From Methanosuratincolales archaeon (GTDB taxonomy: Archaea; Thermoproteota; Methanomethylicia; Methanomethylicales; Methanomethylicaceae), in contig CALGKV010000094.1 of NCBI GenBank assembly GCA_937930465.1, forward strand, positions 1 through 5,528: a stretch of DNA of 5,528 nucleotides. Reading direction: 5' to 3'. A program made the translations under genes and the position numbers. The notes under the pieces are model-generated. The model saw nothing but the letters and a program-made list of their open reading frames with translations. It made no database searches and was not told where the DNA came from. Below are positions 1-4,791 of this stretch, piece after piece; the first letter of the stretch is position 1; each line of letters starts with the position of its first letter.

Positions 1-699
1 GAGGATCTTCCCCCAGAGCTAGTTGTGAGTGAGGCCCTCTCCCTGCGCTGCTCATCAATCAGCTACACATACACCGAGCCAACAGTTTTCTTTGAGTACG
101 CTTTTGACACTTCGCGGGAAGCCCGCCGGTCAGGTCTATTCAATACCTTCGTCACAAACGGGTATATGACCCCTGAGGCAATCGAGGTAATCCAACCATA
201 CCTTGATGCTGCGACCGTGGACTTCAAAGGCAGCGGAGACCCTGCATTCTACAGGGAATTCTGCGGCGTCCCGAGCCCGGATCCCGTCTTCGATTCCCTC
301 TTGGCGATGAAATCAAAAGGCATCCACATCGAGATAACTGACCTAATCGTGCCCTGGCAGGGTGACATTAAGAGCTCCTTCACAAAGCTGGTAAGATGGG
401 TGGTCGATAATCTGGGTGACGAGACCCCTTTCCATGTCCTAAGGTTTTTCCCCAGCTACAGGTATGAGGGTCCTGGATCCTTTGCCGAGGGTTTTCTTGA
501 AGAGCTCTGGAACTTGGCAAAGCTCGAAGGACTCAAATATGTTTACTTGGGCAACGTGCCGGGGCACAAGTACGAGAACACCTACTGCCCCTCGTGCGGT
601 AAACTTGTAATTGGGAGGATTGGGTTCCAGGTGACATCATTGAGGCTGAAGGGGGGAAACTGCGCCTACTGTGGAGGCAGGATCAACTTAAGGGTATGA
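1..699 (+). CDS. AmrS-like radical SAM protein (PflA-related, COG1180), 5'-truncated by window edge
   Basis: The frame is open from base 1 to the TGA at 697-699, so the GTG at 25 is an internal valine codon rather than the start; the true start and the CX3CX2C iron-sulfur motif lie upstream. Recognisable family blocks are ISYTYTEPTVFFEYA (about 58-102), FVTNGYMTPEA, the DFKG strand, the FCGVP segment, the ITDLIVP strand, FHVLRFFPSYR and the ending YLGNVPGHKYENTYCPSCG. The C-terminus carries two CX2C pairs (codons at 586 and 595, then 661 and 670), a zinc- or cluster-binding knuckle typical of the AmmeMemoRadiSam radical-SAM protein. The family cleaves S-adenosylmethionine to a radical; the physiological substrate of archaeal AmrS proteins is not settled to my knowledge. 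The usual partners AMMECR1 and MEMO are not in the window. It lies 19 bases before a second PflA-like gene, which suggests co-transcription. Family assignment is firm; function is inferred from the family. Confidence 0.9.
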   Translation, partial: EDLPPELVVSEALSLRCSSISYTYTEPTVFFEYAFDTSREARRSGLFNTFVTNGYMTPEAIEVIQPYLDAATVDFKGSGDPAFYREFCGVPSPDPVFDSLLAMKSKGIHIEITDLIVPWQGDIKSSFTKLVRWVVDNLGDETPFHVLRFFPSYRYEGPGSFAEGFLEELWNLAKLEGLKYVYLGNVPGHKYENTYCPSCGKLVIGRIGFQVTSLRLKGGNCAYCGGRINLRV

Positions 700-702
700 A
701 TT

Positions 703-710
703 GAGGTGAT
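703..710 (+). promoter_or_regulatory. Ribosome binding site GAGGTGAT for the 719 start
   Basis: GAGGTGAT is an almost complete match to the archaeal anti-Shine-Dalgarno sequence and ends 8 bases before the ATG at 719. It supports that start and shows that the split gene downstream still has an intact initiation signal. Confidence 0.7.
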
Positions 711-718
711 TGGGTTAG

Positions 719-1189
719 ATGTGGCGGTTATGGAGGGCTGACGCCGTCAGGGCGTTGGAGGATCCCAAAGTAGTCTCTTCGCTGCCTCGCTACGTAGGGA
801 TCCTTAAAGGAAAATTCCTTCCCAGGTTCGTTATCTCAAGACACGTCCCAGCCGAGTGGGGGCCGGAGAGCAGTGAGGAGGAGCTGTGGATCATCCATAA
901 TGCCGCTCTTATGAAAATGGATGCCCTGACGCGTGATCTAGATTCAGGAATCATCCATCCTGATGAACTTGGGAACCCGCCGGAAAAATCGTTGCTACAC
1001 CTGAAGGCGAGGATAGGGGAGTGTATAATGAGGTCGTGTAGGCTATGCGAGAGGAGGTGCGGCACCGATCGTCTAAAGGGGGAACTTGGGTTCTGCAGGG
1101 TTGGGACGGAGTTCAGAGTTCACTCGTGCTTTGACCATTTGGGAGAGGAGCCAGAAGTTGTGCCCAGCTTCACGGTATGCGGATTCTAA
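719..1189 (+). CDS. N-terminal half of a COG1313-type PflA-like radical SAM protein (split gene)
   Basis: This 156-residue product ends at TAA 1187-1189. Residues 1-100 match, from memory, the helical N-terminal region of COG1313 proteins (SLPRYVGILKGKFLPRFVIS near 21-40, EELWIIHNA near 54-62). A cysteine cluster follows: C102, C107, C110, C114 and C126 in CRLCERRCG...GELGFCRVG, then HSCFDHLGEEPEVVPSFTV (136-153), which in intact homologues leads directly into the radical-SAM cluster loop. Here the frame instead reads three more residues (CGF) and stops, so the protein lacks the whole SAM-binding barrel. That barrel is encoded in the overlapping -1 frame from 1177. Start and ribosome binding site are good. 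Either the gene has been inactivated by an insertion, or the enzyme is made as two chains, or the junction is bypassed at RNA or ribosome level. The conserved sequence on both sides of the break shows little decay. Confidence 0.85.
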   Translation: MWRLWRADAVRALEDPKVVSSLPRYVGILKGKFLPRFVISRHVPAEWGPESSEEELWIIHNAALMKMDALTRDLDSGIIHPDELGNPPEKSLLHLKARIGECIMRSCRLCERRCGTDRLKGELGFCRVGTEFRVHSCFDHLGEEPEVVPSFTVCGF

Positions 1190-1212
1190 AGTCCGGCCGA
1201 ATTAGCTTGGGC
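1162..1212 (+). other. Predicted RNA hairpin at the reading-frame break
   Basis: By eye, the outer arms GCCCAGCT (1162-1169) and AGCTTGGGC (1204-1212) pair over 8 bp with T1208 bulged. Inside, CGGT (1173-1176) pairs with GCCG (1196-1199, one G-U). A 3-base bulge ATG (1177-1179) follows, then CGGA (1180-1183) pairs with TCCG (1192-1195) around an 8-base loop that contains the TAA stop of the first half. The ATG of the second half sits in the bulge. No folding energy was computed. Confidence 0.5.
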
Positions 1213-1836
1213 TGCAACTTTGCTTGCATCCACTGCCAAAACTGGGAGATCAGCCAGCAGTTTGCGGACGGTACGGTCTGTGGGGAGAGGGAGATCGCGG
1301 CTCTTGTCGACGAGGCCAGAAGGAGGGGGTGCAGGAACCAGAACTGGGTAGGCGGAGACCCGATACCGCACATCCCGTTCTGGCTCAGAGTGCTGCTCTG
1401 GGAGAAGGAGAAGACTCCTGTCTTCTTCAATACCAACGGCTTCTACTCAACCGAGGCATCCTCTCTTCTGAGAGGGATCGTGGACATATACAAGATCGAC
1501 TTCAAGTACGGATCAGACACTTGTGCAGAGAAGATCTCCGGAGTGAGAGGCTATTGGAAAGTCATTACCAGGAACCTCGATAGGGCAAAGCAGCATGGAG
1601 AGCTCCTCATACGGGTGCTGCTGCTGCCCGGTCATCTCGAATGCTGCCTTAGGCCGATAGTTTCATTCATTTCAGATGAACTAGGTCCGGAAACCAGGGT
1701 GAACCTGATGGATCAGTACACGCCCCACTGGAGGGCTGATGAGCTGCCGGAGCTCAGGAGGAGATTAAAACCGGACGAGTGGGAAAGGGCTATCAGGATC
1801 GCTTTGGAATCTGGTCTGAAGAACATTATAACTTGA
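1177..1836 (+). CDS. C-terminal radical-SAM half of the split COG1313-type protein
   Basis: The product from ATG 1177 is 219 residues. It has the cluster motif GCNFACIHCQNW (C13, C17, C20: CX3CX2C), the SAM-binding VGGDP at 58-62, FNTNG at 84-88, KIDFKYG at 106-112, a LLLPGHLECC strand at 148-157 and NLMDQYTPHW at 176-185, in the order expected for a PflA-like barrel. It continues the protein encoded by 719-1189 in the -1 frame; the two open frames overlap by 13 bases. No ribosome binding site is within range of 1177 (the nearest purine run, GGAGAGGAG at 1142-1150, is about 26 bases upstream). If translated separately it would therefore depend on termination-reinitiation. Residues 1-8 (MRILKSGR) match nothing I recognise in the family, whereas ISLGCNF onward does. 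All catalytic motifs are intact, arguing against an old pseudogene. The substrate is unknown. Confidence 0.85.
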   Translation: MRILKSGRISLGCNFACIHCQNWEISQQFADGTVCGEREIAALVDEARRRGCRNQNWVGGDPIPHIPFWLRVLLWEKEKTPVFFNTNGFYSTEASSLLRGIVDIYKIDFKYGSDTCAEKISGVRGYWKVITRNLDRAKQHGELLIRVLLLPGHLECCLRPIVSFISDELGPETRVNLMDQYTPHWRADELPELRRRLKPDEWERAIRIALESGLKNIIT

Positions 1837-1878
1837 GGGATAAGGGGGCATATTAGTCTTAGAGACGGGCCTCCATGA

Positions 1879-2130
1879 GTGGATCATTCTTTAATAGATG
1901 TGCGGGAATCTCATGATTGGTGGCTGTCTTTGAGCGATGTTTGCCCGGAGTGTGGCGGGGTGCTGAAATTTGACCCTTCAAGGAAGCGGTATATCTGCCA
2001 GAGCTGTGGCCTCTTACTCTCCAGGGAGGAGATAGACGAAATCCGTTACAAGAATCAGAAGCTTAGCGAAGAGGACGAAAAAGAGAGGGTCCGAAAGGAG
2101 TACCTAAAATGGTGGGCAACCAAGAAGTGA
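1879..2130 (+). CDS. Small TFIIB-like zinc-ribbon protein
   Basis: The product is 83 residues from the GTG at 1879. It has a short N-terminal tail, a zinc ribbon with C22, C25, C40 and C43 in the form CPEC-X14-CQSCGLLL, then a charged helix (about 50-80) rich in Glu, Lys and Arg ending WWATKK. The CX2C pairs with the CGL turn resemble the N-terminal zinc ribbon of TFB/TFIIB, but the cyclin-fold domains are absent, so this is not a full transcription factor. The start is uncertain. GTG 1879 has no clear ribosome binding site. It lies about 26 bases downstream of CATATTA (1849-1855), so it could be leaderless. An in-frame TTG at 1930 has GGTGG 6 bases upstream and would still keep the ribbon. 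The stop overlaps the next gene by 22 bases, so the two are probably coupled. The role is unknown; nucleic-acid or protein binding is the usual role of such ribbons. Confidence 0.8.
   Translation: MDHSLIDVRESHDWWLSLSDVCPECGGVLKFDPSRKRYICQSCGLLLSREEIDEIRYKNQKLSEEDEKERVRKEYLKWWATKK
2094..2100 (+). promoter_or_regulatory. Ribosome binding site AAAGGAG deciding the 2109 start
   Basis: AAAGGAG ends 8 bases before ATG 2109, within the zinc-ribbon coding sequence. It favours ATG 2109 over the in-frame GTG 2127, which would instead form a GTGA overlap with the upstream stop. Confidence 0.6.
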
Positions 2131-2951
2131 AGTCTGAAGGCTTTTCAGGAAAGGGTCGACGTTTAGATGTCGAGATAATCTCTTCAGGCAGGGAGCTTCT
2201 AATCGGTAAGACTGTAAATACGAATGCCGCTTTGATCGCCTCGTGCGTGACCGGAATTGGCGCCTATGTGACCCGTGTGGTCATGGTGGGGGACTCTGTC
2301 CAGGAGATATCCGGCGCCATAGTAGAGGCACTGGCTAGGAGACCTGACGTCATAATCATCACAGGTGGTCTGGGACCTACTTACGACGACATGACTGCGG
2401 AGGCACTTGCATCTGCTCTCCGCTTGCCAATGCTCTTAAATGATGAGGCATACCAGATGGTATCAGAGAAGTACTCTGCGATGGGGTTGCCGATGTCTCC
2501 CCCGAGGATCAAGATGGCTTACCTCCCGATGGGTGCCGTGCCCTTAAGAAATCATGTCGGCACTGCCCCTGGTGTGTCTGCAGAATTCCGGGGGACAAGC
2601 ATCTTCTGCTTGCCCGGCGTGCCTAAGGAGATGAAAGCGATGTTTGAATCCTACGTGCTGCCTGCCATCTCAAAGCGGTCTGGTGCAGCTTATGGCGATC
2701 GGACCCTGTTGCTTGAGAATGTCCCAGAGTCGACTCTCTCTTCTATCATAGATGAAGTAAGACGAATGCACCCAAATGTATATTTCAAGTCGCATCCCAA
2801 GGGGTCTGAGTCCCTCCCGATCATCGAAATGCACCTCAGTGCGTATGCGCCCGACGCTGAAACGCTCTCCAGAGTTCTGGACACTGCCGAGGCTGCATTT
2901 GCATCTGCCGCTATGCAGATCGGGGCCTCGGTAAGGAGGGGGGGAGCTTGA
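2109..2951 (+). CDS. CinA-type molybdopterin-binding-domain protein (COG1058), stand-alone
   Basis: This 280-residue protein has the MoCF_biosynth/CinA N-terminal domain. Visible blocks are VEIISSGRELLIGKTVNTNA (21-40), VVMVGDSVQEI (57-67), the binding loop ITGGLGPTYDDMT (84-96), GTAPGV (151-156), LPGVPKEMKAMF (168-179) and a C-terminal lobe with NVPES, FKSHPKGSE and IEMHLSA (204-245). The nicotinamide-nucleotide amidase (PncC) domain of full bacterial CinA (about 410 residues) is missing, as is normal for archaeal members often annotated as NMN deamidase-related. In bacteria this domain is linked to ADP-ribose hydrolysis and the pyridine nucleotide cycle; its archaeal role is unproven. The first 18 residues precede the usual family start and may be a native extension or a sign that GTG 2127 is used. 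It overlaps the zinc-ribbon gene by 22 bases and the GTPase gene by 4. Confidence 0.9.
   Translation: MVGNQEVKSEGFSGKGRRLDVEIISSGRELLIGKTVNTNAALIASCVTGIGAYVTRVVMVGDSVQEISGAIVEALARRPDVIIITGGLGPTYDDMTAEALASALRLPMLLNDEAYQMVSEKYSAMGLPMSPPRIKMAYLPMGAVPLRNHVGTAPGVSAEFRGTSIFCLPGVPKEMKAMFESYVLPAISKRSGAAYGDRTLLLENVPESTLSSIIDEVRRMHPNVYFKSHPKGSESLPIIEMHLSAYAPDAETLSRVLDTAEAAFASAAMQIGASVRRGGA
2935..2945 (+). promoter_or_regulatory. Purine-rich ribosome binding site for the TTG start at 2948
   Basis: GGAGGGGGGAG lies directly before the rare TTG start. GGAGG (2935-2939) ends 8 bases upstream. A strong site probably compensates for the weak start codon, and it sits inside the end of the upstream gene, so the two genes are translationally coupled. 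Confidence 0.65.
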
Positions 2952-3703
2952 AGTTCGCATTCTTGATGGGTACCGCAGGCTCAGGAAAGTCCACGCTTGT
3001 CCTTTCACTCCGCGACAGGATTGGCAGCTCTGAGGTGAGCGTAGCCACGCTCAACCTTGACCCTGGGGTCAGGTGGCTGCCCTACTCCCCTGACGTTGAT
3101 GTCAGGGACTACATCGACTATGACAGGCTGGTAGATGAATATAAGCTAGGGCCCAACGGGGCACTGATTGCTTCAGTCGACGCCTCAGTTAACCACATAC
3201 GGGCTATTAGGGAAGAGCTAGATGAGATCGGGGCTGATTACGTGCTCGTAGACACGCCTGGGCAGATGGAGATCTTTGCCTACAGGAGCGCTGGTAGGGG
3301 CATAGCCAGCTCTCTTTCCGAGGGGAAATATTGCACAGTGTTCCTCGCAGACTCGGTTTTCCTAAACAGGCCTTCTGACTTCGTTTCTATACTCCTTCTT
3401 TCATACTCGATCCAGGCGAGATTCCACGCGCCCCAGATAAACTGCATCTCGAAGTGCGATCTCATCGCGCACGAAATCTATGAAAGAGGGCACCTCTGGA
3501 TCGAGGATCCGGAGTTCCTTAAGGAAGCCTTCATGTCAGAGCGGGCGGATCTTCACGTCGAGATCTCGGAGCGCGTTCTTGAGGCGTTGATCGAAATGGG
3601 AGTTTTAGGAGAGTTTATATTTACCTCTTCAAATACAGGAGAGGGACTTGACGATCTGTATGCACAGATGCAGCGGATTCACTCTGGAGGAGATCATCAA
3701 TAA
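2948..3703 (+). CDS. GPN-loop GTPase (Pab0955/XAB1-like ATP/GTP-binding protein)
   Basis: This 251-residue P-loop GTPase matches the archaeal GPN family in length. Motifs in order are the Walker A/G1 GTAGSGKST (8-16), NLDPG (36-40) and VDVRDYI (50-56), the signature GPN at 68-70 in LGPNGAL, the G3 box DTPGQMEIF (101-109), a G4-type box SKCD (167-170, SKxD being common in this family instead of NKxD) and a C-terminal SSNTGEGLDDL (227-237). GPN GTPases act as dimers, each inserting its GPN loop into the partner's active site. The eukaryotic relatives help assemble or import RNA polymerase II; the archaeal function is not established. The start is TTG 2948, overlapping the CinA-type gene's TGA as TTGA. 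It is cytoplasmic, with no membrane segment. A transcription-related role would fit the upstream zinc ribbon, but that is inference. Confidence 0.94.
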   Translation: MKFAFLMGTAGSGKSTLVLSLRDRIGSSEVSVATLNLDPGVRWLPYSPDVDVRDYIDYDRLVDEYKLGPNGALIASVDASVNHIRAIREELDEIGADYVLVDTPGQMEIFAYRSAGRGIASSLSEGKYCTVFLADSVFLNRPSDFVSILLLSYSIQARFHAPQINCISKCDLIAHEIYERGHLWIEDPEFLKEAFMSERADLHVEISERVLEALIEMGVLGEFIFTSSNTGEGLDDLYAQMQRIHSGGDHQ

Positions 3704-3710
3704 GCAACAT

Positions 3711-3715
3711 GGTGA
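3711..3715 (+). promoter_or_regulatory. Ribosome binding site GGTGA for the coiled-coil gene
   Basis: GGTGA ends 7 bases before ATG 3723, in the 19-base gap after the GTPase stop. It supports the chosen start, and the short gap favours co-transcription. Confidence 0.6.
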
Positions 3716-3722
3716 CTAATGG

Positions 3723-4601
3723 ATGGAGAATCGTACAGTTGATGCAGGTCCAACAACAAGACAGCTACAGGCGATCCAACAGCAAATCGAGGATTACTAT
3801 CAGCGGCTTAATGCCCTAAGGGACAGAAAGAACGCGCTTCTGAATAAGCTGAGCGAGCTCCAGGAACTTGCATTGAATGCAAAGTCAGAGAGGGACGAGA
3901 AGAACAGGATAATCTCAGAGAAGAAGCAGATAAGGGAGCAACTCCATAAGGCGAAAACTGAGATCTCTGAGAAGATCCAGGCTTTAATCGAGAAGAAGAG
4001 GGCACTGCTCGAGAATGCGCCTGGATCAGAGTCTAGCCTAGTCAAGCGGTACAAAGAGCTTACTTGGAAGTACCAGACGACCAGCCTTACCATTGAGGAG
4101 GACCGAAAGTTAGTGCAGGAGATAACAGATCTCGAGAAGAAGCTTGTCCATTTCAAAAAAGTCAAGGAAGTTGACCAAGAGATCTCTAGCCTACGCGCCA
4201 AATTCAAAGAACTGAAGGACAGAGCTAACGCTGTACACCAGGAAGTGCTTGCCCTTGCCGAGGAATCAAAAAAGAGCCATGAGAAGCTTATGGCTGCCCA
4301 CGATGATGGAGCTAAGATAATCGAAGAACTCAACTCGGTCAGGGCGGAAATGAACACGATCTGGGAAACCATAAAGGAATCGAAGGTAAAGCTCTCAGAT
4401 GCGAGGACAAAGTATGAGATCGCAAAGACGGTGCAGATGCAGCGGAAGGCACAGGAGCTTGCTGACAGGACCAAGATGCTGCTTTCCAAGAGGGCTGAAC
4501 TCGTTGCAAGGGCCAACGAGAAGCTGAAGAAGGGTGAGCGCCTCACATTTGAGGAATACGCTGCTCTTCTAGAGGACAGGGAAGCTCGCGGCGAAAGCTA
4601 A
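3723..4601 (+). CDS. COG1340-type archaeal coiled-coil protein
   Basis: This 292-residue protein is almost entirely charged and helical. Prolines occur only at 10 and 100, and Glu/Lys/Arg/Gln heptad-like runs cover about 12-96 and 105-270. The break ENAPGSES (97-104) is a likely hinge between two coiled-coil segments. The block LTWKYQTTSLTIEEDRKLV (113-131) and the ending KKGERLTFEEYAALLED (269-285) match, from memory, the conserved parts of COG1340. Members are often mislabelled phosphoserine phosphatase, but no HAD phosphatase motif (DXDXT) is present here. There is no signal peptide or membrane helix, so it is probably a cytoplasmic structural or scaffold protein forming dimers. It is the last gene of the compact cluster and is followed by a T-run terminator. 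Its biological role is not known to me. Confidence 0.85.
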   Translation: MENRTVDAGPTTRQLQAIQQQIEDYYQRLNALRDRKNALLNKLSELQELALNAKSERDEKNRIISEKKQIREQLHKAKTEISEKIQALIEKKRALLENAPGSESSLVKRYKELTWKYQTTSLTIEEDRKLVQEITDLEKKLVHFKKVKEVDQEISSLRAKFKELKDRANAVHQEVLALAEESKKSHEKLMAAHDDGAKIIEELNSVRAEMNTIWETIKESKVKLSDARTKYEIAKTVQMQRKAQELADRTKMLLSKRAELVARANEKLKKGERLTFEEYAALLEDREARGES

Positions 4602-4605
4602 ACCA

Positions 4606-4611
4606 TTTTTT
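4606..4611 (+). terminator. T-run transcription terminator after the coiled-coil gene
   Basis: TTTTTT begins 5 bases after the TAA at 4599-4601, and a second run TTTTT follows at 4640-4644. Archaeal termination commonly uses oligo-T stretches without a hairpin. Together with the promoter signals downstream, this separates the 1879-4601 cluster from the DUF373 gene. Confidence 0.55.
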
Positions 4612-4717
4612 CAAGCAATTTAAGAAATGTAGCTAGCAATTTTTCGATCCTGTCGAATCACCGATCGAATTTATTCTGAATGGGCTCTTACCGGGTCGCG
4701 GGCGTAGGGGCAAAACT

Positions 4718-4726
4718 GTTTATAAG
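4718..4726 (+). promoter_or_regulatory. Upstream TATA-like box GTTTATAAG
   Basis: TTTATAA at 4719-4725 fits an archaeal TATA box. Initiation about 25 bases downstream would fall near 4747, giving a leader of roughly 45 bases before ATG 4792. It may be an alternative or minor promoter. Confidence 0.45.
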
Positions 4727-4734
4727 GATTGCTG

Positions 4735-4772
4735 TCACATGTGGAAACATTTTAAATATCGACTCCATGTGA
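4735..4772. repeat. Inverted repeat TCACATG/CATGTGA flanking the TATA box, operator-like
   Basis: The arms TCACATG (4735-4741) and CATGTGA (4766-4772) are perfect reverse complements with a 24-base spacer. Their centres are 31 bases apart, about three helical turns. The left arm is part of the 8-base palindrome CACATGTG (4736-4743). Placement around the proximal TATA box suggests a regulator binding site; the regulator is not identifiable from this window. Confidence 0.5.
4750..4759 (+). promoter_or_regulatory. Proximal TATA box TTTTAAATAT for the DUF373 gene
   Basis: TTTTAAATAT, preceded by GGAAACA as a possible BRE, is centred near 4755. A start site about 26 bases downstream (near 4781) would leave an 11-base leader. 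The start ATG 4792 has only a weak GTGG (4783-4786) before it, which suits a short-leader transcript. The box lies between the arms of the inverted repeat 4735-4772. Confidence 0.6.
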
Positions 4773-4791
4773 TACCTAACCAGTGGAATTA

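Larger units (their letters stand above)
4602..4791. other. 190-base intergenic region with terminator and promoter signals
   Basis: This is the only long gap in the window. Its left part is AT-rich with T runs, a G/C-rich block (GGGTCGCGGGCGTAGGGG) occupies 4693-4710, and the right part has two TATA-like boxes and an inverted repeat. I found no tRNA-like cloverleaf, box C/D pair or short ORF with a ribosome binding site. Confidence 0.6.

Noticed and set aside
25..27. GTG 25 as the start of the first gene
   Set aside because: The frame is open to base 1 with sensible sequence before it, there is no ribosome binding site, and the essential CX3CX2C motif would be missing. The gene is cut by the window edge.
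1175..1190. Canonical -1 ribosomal slippery heptamer at the radical-SAM frame break
   Set aside because: The bases before the stop (GTATGCGGATTCTAAA) contain no X-XXY-YYZ heptamer, and a simple -1 slip would leave eight extra residues not expected in the family. Programmed frameshifting is therefore not supported by sequence.
1170..1436. Minus-strand open frames in the split-gene region
   Set aside because: They lie opposite conserved radical-SAM coding sequence and have low-complexity products with no motif I recognise.
1224..1583. Open frame on the + strand overlapping the radical-SAM C-terminal half
   Set aside because: The product has no recognisable motif, while the overlapping frame encodes all radical-SAM motifs. 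It is a shadow frame.
2127..2130. GTGA overlap as the start of the CinA-type gene
   Set aside because: GTG 2127 is a possible start coupled to the upstream TGA, but AAAGGAG at 2094-2100 is correctly spaced for ATG 2109. I kept 2109 and noted the alternative.
3800..4546. Long open frame on the minus strand (248 codons) opposite the coiled-coil gene
   Set aside because: It is a Ser/Phe-rich mirror of the Glu/Lys/Arg-rich coiled-coil codons (CTC/TTC/TCT opposite GAG/GAA/AGA). It has no family features, and the + strand gene has a ribosome binding site and recognised conserved blocks.
4612..4717. Possible small RNA in the left and middle intergenic region, including the G/C-rich block 4693-4710
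   Set aside because: I could not find paired C/D boxes, a kink-turn, a cloverleaf or a strong hairpin; direct repeats such as TCGAAT are too short to mean anything.
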